Assembly: GCA_017464425.1 (NCBI GenBank)
Contig: JAFUDX010000007.1
Location: 62,001 to 126,000, forward strand
From: Treponema sp.
GTDB taxonomy: Bacteria; Spirochaetota; Spirochaetia; Treponematales; Treponemataceae
DNA length: 64,000 nt
Reading direction: 5' to 3'
Both the position numbers and the translations under genes were made by a program. How positions within the stretch are numbered: the first letter of the stretch is position 1; each line of letters begins with the position of its first letter. The notes below the pieces were generated by a model. That model was not told the DNA's origin and made no database searches. It saw only the letters and a list, made by a program, of their open reading frames with translations. Below, piece by piece: positions 1-8,684 of the stretch.

Positions 1-1
1 T

Positions 2-28
2 ACAGAAGAAGCTCCAGCAGAAGCATAA
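2..28 (+). CDS. C-terminal end of an upstream gene (partial)
   Basis: The window opens in the last codons of a gene on the plus strand. One frame reads T-E-E-A-P-A-E-A and then TAA, an acidic, alanine-rich tail of the kind found on many secreted or ribosome-associated proteins. A clear rho-independent terminator follows within 20 bases, which supports a real gene end here. Nothing can be said about the product from eight residues. Confidence 0.4.
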   Translation, partial: TEEAPAEA

Positions 29-46
29 GTTTTTACACTATGCGAT

Positions 47-81
47 GCCACTCCTTAATACAGGGGTGGCTTTATTTTTTT
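47..81 (+). terminator. Rho-independent terminator
   Basis: GCCACTCC pairs with GGGGTGGC (one G.U pair) across an eight-base loop, followed by a T-rich tract. It ends the transcript of the partial gene at the window edge and separates it from the next gene. Confidence 0.75.
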
Positions 82-135
82 AGGAATTGTTTTTTATAAA
101 TATCGCATTATAATACCACATAACAGGAGGTCAAA

Positions 136-924
136 ATGAAGAAGAAATTTTTTTTAGGATTCATTTCTTTTTTATCAGTGTTTCAGGCTGTTTTTTCTCA
201 GTCAGTTTCTTCTGAAATTCTTGACAAGGTAAAAGAATCTGGGGAATTGCATAGCATTTTTTTGAATAATGAAGCGGTTCTGTTGTCATTGGTTCCCCAT
301 ACGGAGCTTTCTTCGGCGGCGGTGTCTCACTGGGATAGCACGGAAAAGCCGAGACTCACCATCGAAAAACTTTTTTATCTTGACAAGCAATCCTTGCTGT
401 CAAAAAAAAATACTTCTTCTGATAGTGATTCTCTTTCAATCGAAAAAGTTTCAAAGGTAATTCGCTCGATTTCAACTATGAAGGGAACGGAATATTATTC
501 AAATCGTCATAAAAAATGGGAAACGCTTTATCATGAGACATATCTTGTAAAGTCAAAGACGGAAAAAGTTCCTGTGCCTGATGCTACGGACGGTTCTGCG
601 GATGGAAGGACGCTCTATTGTATGCAAAATGATAATTCGTTTGGAAAATGTTACTATGAACTGAATTATAAACAGCGACAGAATGAAGTGAGCGTTTGCT
701 TCGATAATTTTGAGCCACTCAAATTTGGCTTTATTACGGCGGCTAAAGCTCATAATGTGAAGATAAATCTTGTGGTAGTTGATGAAGGTGACCATTTTTT
801 GGTCTATCTGATGGTTCAAGCATACTATCCAAAAATCGCGATGCTTGAGGATAAAATGATAGATTCATTTAATGCGCGTGTTGACTCAATTTACAAGTGG
901 TTTGTCGCACAGATGTCAAAATAA
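136..924 (+). CDS. Secreted protein of unknown function
   Basis: A 262-residue protein with an ordinary signal peptide: basic start, hydrophobic stretch, then an AVFSQ cleavage region near residue 21. The rest looks soluble, mixed alpha/beta, with no motif that I recognise and no lipobox. The start is supported by an AGGAGG ribosome site eight bases upstream. An A9 run lies within the coding region near base 410 and could be prone to slippage, but the frame is intact. The pectinesterase gene begins 11 bases downstream, so the two are probably co-transcribed; whether they share a function is unknown. It may belong to a Treponema-specific DUF family, which I cannot confirm by eye. Confidence 0.8.
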   Translation: MKKKFFLGFISFLSVFQAVFSQSVSSEILDKVKESGELHSIFLNNEAVLLSLVPHTELSSAAVSHWDSTEKPRLTIEKLFYLDKQSLLSKKNTSSDSDSLSIEKVSKVIRSISTMKGTEYYSNRHKKWETLYHETYLVKSKTEKVPVPDATDGSADGRTLYCMQNDNSFGKCYYELNYKQRQNEVSVCFDNFEPLKFGFITAAKAHNVKINLVVVDEGDHFLVYLMVQAYYPKIAMLEDKMIDSFNARVDSIYKWFVAQMSK

Positions 925-935
925 GGAAATTTCTA

Positions 936-1898
936 ATGAAATATCATGTAAAACCAGGAGATTCGTTGGCTCACCTTTTCGCTCGTATTTCTCCGTCTGA
1001 AGAGCAAATTCATATTCTTCTTGCTGATGGAACGCATGAGGGGCTTGTACACAATCGGCTTTTTTATAATCTTCCTAATCCTCTTGTAATCGAAAGTGCT
1101 TCTGGCAACAAAGAAAGTTGTGTGCTGCGTTCAGAAAATTGTGAGGCATATCACAAAGACACCGAAAATCGTGCCGTACTCACCTTTGGCGAACAGTGTA
1201 CGACTGTCACATTGCGGAATTTTACGATAGAAAACACGCATGTTAAAACTTGTGACGATGCTTCGCTCGGAAATCAAGCGGAGGCGATTTGCTTTCATTG
1301 TCAAACAGGGAACTTGCTCTGCGAAGGAATGAATTTTATAAGCAGGCAAGATACAATTCATGTGAAAGGGAACTCTTTTTTTACGAATTGTTTTGTTTCT
1401 GGCGATGTTGATTTTATTTGGGGGTATTGCGACACTGCTGTTTTTAAGAATTGTGTTCTTCATACTCGTTCTGATAATCGTGGAAATGACAGGCCTGCAT
1501 ATGTTCTTCAAAGCCGGGCGTTGAACGGTAAGCCTGGATTTGTTTTTATTCAGTGTGAATTTACGGCAGAAAATCGTGGAAAAAACGCAAAATTGTATAT
1601 TGGCCGCTCTCAGGGAACAGGAAAGCCTGACAGTGTGGATCGCTGGGATTCGATTGCGCTCGTGAATTGTACGGTTTCAGAATTGTATGATGCTGCCCTC
1701 TGGACTGATGAAAATGGGACGAGGGCTGTCTTTCCTGAAAAGGGGAGCGCATTGGTCGGCTGGCGGCAGTTTGGAACAAAAATCGCCCATGCAGACGGCA
1801 GAATATCTGATTATGATTCATCGTATCAGGAGCGGCATGGGTATACGATGTCCGAAACTGATGTTAAAGAATTGCTTGATGCATTGCCAAAAAAATAA
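936..1898 (+). CDS. Pectinesterase family protein (carbohydrate esterase 8-like)
   Basis: Pectin methylesterases remove methyl groups from galacturonan. The family signatures are visible in order: a QDT motif near residue 140, then GDVDFIWG near residue 158 (consensus GTVDFIFG, carrying a catalytic aspartate), then YIGRSQG near residue 225 (consensus LGRPW, carrying the catalytic arginine). These are set among asparagine- and cysteine-rich right-handed beta-helix turns. I chose the ATG with AAGGAAAT eight bases upstream, not an earlier codon overlapping the previous gene. No signal peptide is visible, so the enzyme may act inside the cell on imported oligomers, which is unusual for the family. 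The tryptophan of LGRPW is replaced, so activity is likely but not certain. Confidence 0.85.
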   Translation: MKYHVKPGDSLAHLFARISPSEEQIHILLADGTHEGLVHNRLFYNLPNPLVIESASGNKESCVLRSENCEAYHKDTENRAVLTFGEQCTTVTLRNFTIENTHVKTCDDASLGNQAEAICFHCQTGNLLCEGMNFISRQDTIHVKGNSFFTNCFVSGDVDFIWGYCDTAVFKNCVLHTRSDNRGNDRPAYVLQSRALNGKPGFVFIQCEFTAENRGKNAKLYIGRSQGTGKPDSVDRWDSIALVNCTVSELYDAALWTDENGTRAVFPEKGSALVGWRQFGTKIAHADGRISDYDSSYQERHGYTMSETDVKELLDALPKK

Positions 1899-1980
1899 AA
1901 TGCTTATAAATTCTCTTTATATAACAGAAACTTAATACTTGGTTAAGGAATCATTAAGGCAAATACGTTAGAATGTCAGT

Positions 1981-3498
1981 ATGAAGAAAATATTCGGAGT
2001 GTTTTTATCTTTTTTGCTTGGCGTGCAATTTCTGGGCGCGGAAAATAATCTTCCGTCGCTGCTTTTTGGCTATCTCAAAAATGACCTCACATTGCAAAAG
2101 GCAGCGTTGACGGCTCAGAGCAAGGCTCTTGATTACGATTCAACAAAAATCAACAACGGAATCGACCTTACGGTTTCAACGGGCACGGTCAAAATTCAGT
2201 CTTCTTCTGACGGCACAAAATATACCTTCACACCGAACGCCGTTCTTTCAATTCCAGAATGGAACGGCACAAAACTCACGGCATCTTTTCCGATGACAAA
2301 AAAATCGGGCTACGAGAGCGAAAACGGCACTTTTTTAGACGACGGAAATGTAAAAATCAGCACGGGAATCATCACATCGGCTCCGCTCAAACGAAAAATC
2401 TCGCTTTTGGAGGCGGAACGGTCTTACATTGAGGCAGAGCGGGCGGCGCAAAATCAGGCACTTACGGTCGAAAATGACTTCTACACGAATCTGAAAACGC
2501 TCTACGGCTATGTTTCTGATGTACTTTCCAAAAAAGACGATTTATATGATGATGAACTTGACTTGCGGGTTCTGACGGCGCAGGGGTACAGCAAAACGAG
2601 CGCGTCTTACCGCAAAAAATACCTTGAAATTCAGAGCGACCGACGGAATGTAAACGAGGCGTTGCGAAAATTGGAGCGGGAAACTTCGATTTTTGCCATT
2701 AAATGTGGCGTTGACTACACGCGTGTTTTTGACCCCAAAACATTTGACATTAAAAAAGCAGATGAATTGAGCGAGCAGGCACTTACCGCTGTCAAAGATT
2801 TTCTTCCGATGGAAATTCCGAATGTTGAGCTTGAAGATGTGCTTTCATATAAGGCAGAAAATTACACTGACACGGAAAGCGCGCTCTGGAATCAGTACAT
2901 CGGCGATTTAAAGCGAAAAACTGACTACAAAATGGAATTGGGCGCATACGGCGGCTACACATTCAACGAGTCTTCCTCAAAATACGACACAGTTGATGGT
3001 GGACTCACCTTCGATTGGAAGGGAATCACGGCAAGTGCGGGCGTTTCCGTTCCGACGGGGCAAAATCTCTTTCCGCTTGATGGCAGTTCGGGCGGGCAGT
3101 CGTCAAAATCTCCCGTGTACACATTTTCGCTCACGCTTACCCCGAACACATGGCGGCTCGCTTCAATCGACAAAAAACAGGATGCGCTTGAAGAAAAAAT
3201 CGATGAAATCAGCGTAAAAAGCGCGGCGGACGATTACGAAACGGCGATTTTGGACAAACTGACTGAGCGAGGCGACTTGCGCTGGTCGGAAAAATCCTAT
3301 GCCGAAGAGTATGATATGTATTCTCAGCTTGAATACGACATGGACACATGGCTTAAAGCGGGCAGCGTAACCGAAAGCGATTACCTTGATGCGGCGAACA
3401 ACCGCGACAAAGCCCAAATGAACATGCTGGTTAACGCAGTAGAAAAAATAATCTACAATAACAAGGTGAAGTTGCTGTTTGTAAAGGAAAAGGACTGA
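1981..3498 (+). CDS. TolC-like outer membrane efflux protein
   Basis: A 505-residue protein with a signal peptide (cleavage near FLGA, residue 20), long helical segments such as residues 130-240 and 380-490, and short beta-like stretches between them. This is the architecture of TolC/OEP-family outer membrane channels. It is the first gene of a four-gene run with an HlyD/MacA adaptor, a MacB-type ATPase and a FtsX-fold permease, which is the main evidence for the assignment. No strong ribosome site precedes the ATG; a TAGAAT sequence lies six bases upstream, so the start may be leaderless. Sequence similarity to TolC is weak by eye, as is usual for this family. Confidence 0.75.
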   Translation: MKKIFGVFLSFLLGVQFLGAENNLPSLLFGYLKNDLTLQKAALTAQSKALDYDSTKINNGIDLTVSTGTVKIQSSSDGTKYTFTPNAVLSIPEWNGTKLTASFPMTKKSGYESENGTFLDDGNVKISTGIITSAPLKRKISLLEAERSYIEAERAAQNQALTVENDFYTNLKTLYGYVSDVLSKKDDLYDDELDLRVLTAQGYSKTSASYRKKYLEIQSDRRNVNEALRKLERETSIFAIKCGVDYTRVFDPKTFDIKKADELSEQALTAVKDFLPMEIPNVELEDVLSYKAENYTDTESALWNQYIGDLKRKTDYKMELGAYGGYTFNESSSKYDTVDGGLTFDWKGITASAGVSVPTGQNLFPLDGSSGGQSSKSPVYTFSLTLTPNTWRLASIDKKQDALEEKIDEISVKSAADDYETAILDKLTERGDLRWSEKSYAEEYDMYSQLEYDMDTWLKAGSVTESDYLDAANNRDKAQMNMLVNAVEKIIYNNKVKLLFVKEKD

Positions 3499-3508
3499 GG
3501 AGAGAGGA

Positions 3509-4576
3509 ATGAAAATAAAACTTGGGAAAAAACAGAAAATTATTCTCATCATAGCTATTGCGCTTGTTGCACTGCTTGTAGTTTTGCGGGTGGCGCGACG
3601 GATTTCTGAAAAGCGGGCGAGCGCGGGAAATCAAACTTATGTCGTGCGCAAAGAGACCTACGAAAACGCGATTCAGATTGCGGGAACGGTTGAGGCGGCG
3701 AAGTCACAGACTTTAAAATCGCTCAATGACGGAACGGTGGTCGGCGTGTACAAGAACGAGGGCGACACGGTAAAAAAAGGTGACTTAATCGTGCAGCTCG
3801 ACGACACCGAACAGCAGTACAACCTCGCAAACCTTGACTACGAAATTTCGGTGGCGCGGCAGAACCAGACAGCGGGAAAATTAAAGCTCATGCAGACTCA
3901 GCGCGTTTCTCTGCTTCGCAAAATCGAAGACCGAAAAATCGTTGCCACTTTTGACGGCGTGATTGCCGCCCTTGATGTTGCGACGGGCGATTATCTTGAA
4001 GCAAAAGACGAAATCGGCACGCTTGTTGACACGAGTTATCTCACCGCTGATGTCGAAGTCGCCGAAACCGATGTGGCAAAGCTCAAAGTCGGTCAGAAAG
4101 TTGACTTCACTTTCCCCGCGTATGACGGCACGGTTGAAGGCTATCTCGTTTCCTACCCTGCGATTGGCGAAGTGACGAGCCGCGGGGCTACGATTGTGAA
4201 CGCGAAAGTGCGCATTGACGATGTTCCGAGCGCGGTTCTTCCGAATTTCAGTTTTACGGGAAAAATCCAAATCACCGAGCCTGAGCAAAAACTGGTCGTG
4301 GAACGCTACGCAATCGGGCGCGACAAAGGCACGGCATTTGCAGAAATTATTAACCGTGACGGAAGCACAACCAAAGTCGAAGTCAGCGTAGAGCCGTATG
4401 GTTTGGAATATGTGAATGTGTTGAGCGGGCTTGAAGGCGGCGAAATGCTTAAAGCGCAAAGCGATGCCTCAAAGAGCGGCAGAATGAGCGTGAGTAAAAA
4501 AGGTCAGAAAGCGCAGAAAAACAACAAAAACAATCAGCAACAAGGCGGCATGATGGGCGGACCACCACCGTTCTAA
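3509..4576 (+). CDS. macA: Periplasmic adaptor subunit of a MacAB-type exporter (HlyD/RND family)
   Basis: The adaptor bridges the inner-membrane ABC pump and the outer-membrane channel. It has an N-terminal membrane anchor (about residues 10-30), a biotinyl-lipoyl-like segment with EGDTVKKGDLIVQLDD near residue 87, a short helical hairpin, a second lipoyl half (IVATFDGVIAALDVATGDYL) and a beta-barrel region. The C-terminal 40 residues are rich in lysine, asparagine, glutamine and then Met-Gly-Pro, an unstructured tail. AGGAGAGAGG lies just upstream and the gene starts 10 bases after the TolC-like gene, so they are translationally linked. Confidence 0.88.
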   Translation: MKIKLGKKQKIILIIAIALVALLVVLRVARRISEKRASAGNQTYVVRKETYENAIQIAGTVEAAKSQTLKSLNDGTVVGVYKNEGDTVKKGDLIVQLDDTEQQYNLANLDYEISVARQNQTAGKLKLMQTQRVSLLRKIEDRKIVATFDGVIAALDVATGDYLEAKDEIGTLVDTSYLTADVEVAETDVAKLKVGQKVDFTFPAYDGTVEGYLVSYPAIGEVTSRGATIVNAKVRIDDVPSAVLPNFSFTGKIQITEPEQKLVVERYAIGRDKGTAFAEIINRDGSTTKVEVSVEPYGLEYVNVLSGLEGGEMLKAQSDASKSGRMSVSKKGQKAQKNNKNNQQQGGMMGGPPPF

Positions 4577-4607
4577 ACGGAAAATTGAAAATGGAAAGTT
4601 GAAAAGT

Positions 4608-5294
4608 ATGTCAGAGCCAGTTATTTATATGGAAGATGTTCGGAAGATTTACTCGATGGGTGAGCAGGAAGTCCATGCCTTGCGCGGGATTTCGTTCTCG
4701 GTGGAGCAGGGGGAATTTATGTCAATCATGGGACCTTCTGGCTCAGGGAAATCCACCTGCATGAATATGATCGGCTGCCTTGACCGTCCCACGAGCGGCA
4801 TCGTCAAAATTGACGGCAAAGAAACGGCAAAGATGAGTGAAAAAGAACTTGCCGTGCTTCGGAACAAGACGATTGGCTTTGTTTTTCAGCAGTACCATCT
4901 TTTGCCCACGATGACCGTGCTTGAAAATGTGATGATTCCGCTCCGCTATCAGGGAATCGAAAAACCGCTCCGTCGTGACATGGCTCTTTCCGCGCTTGAA
5001 AAAGTGGGGCTGAGCGAGCGAATCAACCACCTTCCGAACGAGCTTTCGGGCGGGCAGAAGCAGCGCGTTGCAATCGCGCGGGCAACGGTTACAAAGCCGA
5101 ACATTATTCTTGCCGATGAGCCGACGGGTGCGCTTGACTCCAGCACGGGGCGGGCGGTGCTTGAACTATTCGGCGAAATCAACGCCACGGGAACGACAAT
5201 CGTCATCGTTACGCACGACCCAGGAATTGGATCTAGCACACGGCGGTGCATTCGGATTCTGGACGGAATGATTCAAGAGGACACATATGCTTGA
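4608..5294 (+). CDS. MacB/LolD-type ABC transporter ATP-binding protein
   Basis: An ATPase that powers the adjacent permease. Walker A is GPSGSGKST (near residue 41), the Q-loop lies in VFQQYHLLP, the ABC signature is LSGGQKQR, Walker B is [12 protein letters not shown], and the switch histidine is in VTHD. Length (228 residues) and the short DEPTGALD motif fit the MacB/LolD/FtsE branch. The ATG used has GGAAAG ten bases upstream; a TTG nine bases earlier is less likely. The preceding gap carries an A-rich oligo repeat (gaaaattgaaaatgg type). It overlaps the permease gene by eight bases. Confidence 0.95.
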   Translation: MSEPVIYMEDVRKIYSMGEQEVHALRGISFSVEQGEFMSIMGPSGSGKSTCMNMIGCLDRPTSGIVKIDGKETAKMSEKELAVLRNKTIGFVFQQYHLLPTMTVLENVMIPLRYQGIEKPLRRDMALSALEKVGLSERINHLPNELSGGQKQRVAIARATVTKPNIILADEPTGALDSSTGRAVLELFGEINATGTTIVIVTHDPGIGSSTRRCIRILDGMIQEDTYA

Positions 5295-6483
5295 GGATTT
5301 TATCGACTCTCTAAGGAACTTTGCTCGTTCAAAGACGCGCACTTTTCTTTCTCTGCTTGGTGTGATTATCGGCGTGGCGAGCGTTATCATCATTACGAGT
5401 ATTGGGGCGAGTTCCACAAAGCAGATTCAAAATCAGTTCGGTTCTTCGGGGCTTGATTTGGTGAGCGTGGCGGCTGGTGGCTGGATGCGTAAAAATCGTG
5501 ATGCGGTGACGCTCAAATTTGACGAGTCGTTGCGTACGGATTTGTTTGACAGCGTAAAAAATATCAAAAAAGTGTGGTACAAGAATTCGGCAAGTTTTTC
5601 TGTAAGCTATGGCGAAACTACAGTAACATCAAATGCGACTGCGATTGAACCAGGCTATCTTGAAATGTATCAGCTTACATTGGATACGGGAGAATATTTT
5701 ACTGTAACCGATGATGTTGCGGGCAGCCAAAAAATGATTATCGGAAGCGAAGTTGCTTCATCTCTTTTTCCAGACGGTAATGCGGTAGGAAAGGGCGTGC
5801 TCGTGGTGTGTTCAAAAGTGCCTTTTGCGTTTACGGTGGTGGGCGTTTTAAAAGAGCAGTCTGCGGGCATGGAATCTACCACCACAGGAATCTACATTCC
5901 GCGCGGATTTTATTCTAAAAAAATCAAACCGAACCCTACGGCGGATACGATTATGGTGCAGGCGACCGATACGGACTATTGCTCACAGCTTGTCACGGAT
6001 TTAACGGCGTACATGGCAGAAAAATCGGGCACGGAAGGAAGTGTAAACATCACTTCCATGCAGACGATGATTGAGCAGGTTCAAAATGTTATGGGAACAG
6101 TCTCGCTCATGCTTTCAGGAATTGCCGCCATTTCGCTTCTCGTCGGCGGAATCGGAATCATGAACATTATGATTGTGACGGTCACAGAGCGCAAACAAGA
6201 AATCGGTATTCGCAAAGCGTTGGGGGCAAGCCCCTTCGCAATCTGCCGACAGTTTTTGGTGGAAAGCGCGAGCATTACGCTTTTAGGCGGCATTTTGGGA
6301 ATCGCGCTCGGTATTGCCTTGAGCCTTGCGATTGAATATGTGGCGACGGAATTGCCGTATGCAATCAAAATTTCTGCCTGCGTGATTGCTTTCGTGTTCA
6401 GTGTGTTCGTGGGAATCTTTTTCGGACTATCGCCTGCAATGAAAGCAAGTAAACTCGACCCTGTGGAAGCATTGGCGGGGTAA
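5287..6483 (+). CDS. MacB-type ABC transporter permease (FtsX fold)
   Basis: This 398-residue protein has the MacB layout: one N-terminal membrane segment (VIIGVASVIIITSIG), a large periplasmic MacB_PCD domain (about residues 45-250), then three C-terminal membrane segments beginning around GGIGIMNIMIV. The conserved VTERKQEIGIRKALGA motif couples to the ATPase. The C-terminus LDPVEALAG is typical. With the two preceding genes and the TolC-like protein it forms a tripartite exporter of antibiotics, peptides or lipoproteins; the substrate cannot be deduced. GAGG upstream supports the ATG, inside the end of the ATPase gene. Confidence 0.93.
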   Translation: MLEDFIDSLRNFARSKTRTFLSLLGVIIGVASVIIITSIGASSTKQIQNQFGSSGLDLVSVAAGGWMRKNRDAVTLKFDESLRTDLFDSVKNIKKVWYKNSASFSVSYGETTVTSNATAIEPGYLEMYQLTLDTGEYFTVTDDVAGSQKMIIGSEVASSLFPDGNAVGKGVLVVCSKVPFAFTVVGVLKEQSAGMESTTTGIYIPRGFYSKKIKPNPTADTIMVQATDTDYCSQLVTDLTAYMAEKSGTEGSVNITSMQTMIEQVQNVMGTVSLMLSGIAAISLLVGGIGIMNIMIVTVTERKQEIGIRKALGASPFAICRQFLVESASITLLGGILGIALGIALSLAIEYVATELPYAIKISACVIAFVFSVFVGIFFGLSPAMKASKLDPVEALAG

Positions 6484-6500
6484 CAGCAAGCGGATAAAAT

Positions 6501-7292
6501 ATGAAACTATCAAGAATATCTGTATTGTCTTCTGTAATATTGATTTTTTTCATTTTAGCGGCTTTTTCTGAAGACGAATCGTTTTTGGTCAATTCAGTCG
6601 TTGAGGAAGAAGAAATTTCTGCATCGTTTGAGATGGTCAAAATTCCTGACACAAATTACTCAATCGGAAAAACCGAAGTTACCTGTGAGCTTTATGAAGC
6701 CGTTATGGGCGAAAATCCAAGTGCATTTGCGGAAGGAAATTTTCCTGTAGAGACCGTAAACTGGTACGACTGCATTGTTTTTTGCAACAAACTAAGCCTG
6801 CTGCTCGGAAAAACGCCAGTATACAGCGTGAACGGTTCTTTAAATCCCGATGACTGGAATTATTCTCCTCATTCGGGAAATTCAATTTTAGGTGAAGTCG
6901 TCCAAGATGTAAAATCCGATGGATTCAGGCTTCCGACGGTAGATGAATGGGAAGCAGCCGCAAACGGCGGACAATCGTTTAGCTATTCAGGCAGCAACAA
7001 TCTCAGTGAAATTGGGTGGTTCAAAGATAACAGCGATTATAAGCTGCACGAAGTGTCCTTAAAAAACCCGAACGGATACGGACTTTATGACATGAGCGGA
7101 AATGTCTGGGAATGGTGCTGGAACCGCTTCATTGAAGATTCAAATCACTATAGAGTCCGCAAGGGGGGCTCGTTTTCAAGTTCAAAGGATTTGTGCGAAA
7201 TCAAATTCACTGGCTATCACTATGGCTCGCGGTATCAGCCATGCTATTCGTACTATAATTTTGGCTTCAGAATTGCCCGCTCCGTGCGATAA
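6501..7292 (+). CDS. Secreted formylglycine-generating-enzyme-fold (SUMF1/EgtB) protein
   Basis: A 263-residue exported protein with a signal peptide (residues 1-25) and a single FGE-sulfatase domain. Visible signatures are MVKIPDTNYSIGKTEVT at the domain start, ETVNWYDCIVFCNKLS, DGFRLPTVDEWEAAANGG, NGYGLYDMSGNVWEWC and the terminal RKGGSF and FGFRIAR. Treponema genomes encode many secreted FGE-fold proteins, mostly of unknown role; the copper-binding cysteine pair of true FGE is not obvious here, so catalysis is not assured. It starts 17 bases after the permease gene and is followed directly by a remnant of a permease C-terminus, suggesting it was inserted within a transporter locus. Confidence 0.88.
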   Translation: MKLSRISVLSSVILIFFILAAFSEDESFLVNSVVEEEEISASFEMVKIPDTNYSIGKTEVTCELYEAVMGENPSAFAEGNFPVETVNWYDCIVFCNKLSLLLGKTPVYSVNGSLNPDDWNYSPHSGNSILGEVVQDVKSDGFRLPTVDEWEAAANGGQSFSYSGSNNLSEIGWFKDNSDYKLHEVSLKNPNGYGLYDMSGNVWEWCWNRFIEDSNHYRVRKGGSFSSSKDLCEIKFTGYHYGSRYQPCYSYYNFGFRIARSVR

Positions 7293-7345
7293 GCCCCACC
7301 GCCAAAGCACGCAAATTCGACCTTGTGGAAGCACTTGCAGGATAA
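7292..7345 (+). pseudogene. Remnant of an ABC permease C-terminus
   Basis: Immediately after the FGE-fold gene, one frame reads S-P-T-A-K-A-R-K-F-D-L-V-E-A-L-A-G and then TAA. This matches the last 17 residues of the complete permease upstream (S-P-A-M-K-A-S-K-L-D-P-V-E-A-L-A-G) at 12 positions and fits the general MacB ending. There is no start and no further permease sequence before it, so it is a fragment. It differs enough from the upstream copy to be the tail of a second, now deleted, permease and not a recent duplication. Confidence 0.7.
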
Positions 7346-7365
7346 TCACATCATATACGGAACTG

Positions 7366-8664
7366 CTATTCCAGAATCGTGATTTCAACGCGCCGGTTTT
7401 GTGCTCGTCCTGCATCAGTTTCATTGCTTGCAATCGGTTTGTTTCCGCCGTATCCCTTGCAAATGAATTTATGAGCGGAAATTCCGCGTTTTGAGAGTTC
7501 TGCTGCGATTTTTCTCGCCCGCTGTTCCGAAAGTCGTTGTTCGCCTTCTGGTTTTCCGACCGCAGCGGTATGTCCTTCAATAAGAAATTGTGAATTCGGT
7601 GCAAGTTTCAATACATCGGCAATTTCGTCCAATCTTTGCTTTTCACTGCCTAAAATCTCATCACTATCAGCTTTGAATTTTATGTCACGCACGGAAAGCC
7701 TGAGCCCTGCTGGCGTTTCTTCAAAGACCATGTTGTTTTTTCCTGTTCCAGCTGTGGTGATTTTCTCTTTTGTGCTTTTCTCCGTGCCTTTTGTACTTGC
7801 GATTGACGATGTTCCTGTTCCTTTTTTGGGAGAATCGTCGGATTTTGCGATTCGGTTGAGCGCGAAAATCAGTTTGTCGTGGTCAATTGCTGGCGGATAT
7901 TCCGTGAAGAGCGTGATTGTTCCTTTCAGATTTACTTGCGTCCCATCAGAATAGGTGAAAGTTTCATCAACACTGTCATTAATGAGAATTGCTTCACCTG
8001 TGTGCGCACGAACGATGATGTCAGCTTTGTGGCCGCCTGTTGCTTTTAAAAGTGCGTCATCGCCTTTCACATCGCGATCGAAATTTGAAAATCCATAGTT
8101 TGTTTGCCAAATCGCCTTTATTCTGTAAACATTTTCGCCTTTGTAAACTTCTGCGCCCGCAAATGTGTATCGGACTAAAATCGGAATTCTCGTAAAAATT
8201 CCCTTATTAAGCGGATCAACTGCTCGCTCGGCTTCGCCTTTCCATGAGTCGCCGATTGTAAGCTGTTCGGTTGTATATGATGGAAAACTTCTGAATGTTG
8301 GATAGCCATTGTCTTCAATCATCGTCATCTTACCTTCTGAAGAAATCTTAAACACAGACGGAATTGCATCGTGAATGCCAGCAAGCGTTGATTTTGAGTC
8401 TCGCAGGGTTTCTTCACTGACGAAAAAATTGCCACTATACCAGCGGTCAGATTTTAAGGAGCGGACTCCCGTTGGAATGTCAGTTTTGGTTATGAAAGAG
8501 CGGACTTCGCGACTTGTCAGGCCTGAATACTTTCCGTTTACATAGCGGCGTAAATTTGTGCGTTCAACGAGCGTGTAAGTGGAATCTCCAGAATACGAAA
8601 TTTTTGTCTGAGAAAAACAAAGTGTCGATAACAGAAAAACAAAAAAAACAACAAATTTCTTCAT
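7366..8664 (-). CDS. Exported OmpA-family protein
   Basis: A 432-residue protein with a signal peptide (cleavage after CFSQ, near residue 19). The C-terminal 105 residues are an OmpA/MotB peptidoglycan-binding domain: IKFKADSDEILGSEKQRL, FLIEGHTAAVGK, LSEQRARKIAAEL and NRRVEITI are the usual landmarks. The first 300 residues are a separate beta-rich region of unknown role, joined by a Ser/Thr/Lys-rich linker (about residues 285-310). It probably anchors the outer membrane or an envelope complex to peptidoglycan. It lies head-to-tail with the LysR regulator on the same strand. Confidence 0.88.
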   Translation of the reverse strand: MKKFVVFFVFLLSTLCFSQTKISYSGDSTYTLVERTNLRRYVNGKYSGLTSREVRSFITKTDIPTGVRSLKSDRWYSGNFFVSEETLRDSKSTLAGIHDAIPSVFKISSEGKMTMIEDNGYPTFRSFPSYTTEQLTIGDSWKGEAERAVDPLNKGIFTRIPILVRYTFAGAEVYKGENVYRIKAIWQTNYGFSNFDRDVKGDDALLKATGGHKADIIVRAHTGEAILINDSVDETFTYSDGTQVNLKGTITLFTEYPPAIDHDKLIFALNRIAKSDDSPKKGTGTSSIASTKGTEKSTKEKITTAGTGKNNMVFEETPAGLRLSVRDIKFKADSDEILGSEKQRLDEIADVLKLAPNSQFLIEGHTAAVGKPEGEQRLSEQRARKIAAELSKRGISAHKFICKGYGGNKPIASNETDAGRAQNRRVEITILE

Positions 8665-8684
8665 ATTCTGATTATCGGCAAAAA

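Noticed and set aside
409..420. A9 run in the first secreted-protein gene as a phase-variation tract
   Set aside because: The frame is intact on both sides and single A-runs of this size are common in AT-rich spirochaete DNA.
3881..4459. A 192-codon minus-strand frame inside macA
   Set aside because: It mirrors a gene with clear adaptor motifs; long antisense frames are expected from the codon bias here.
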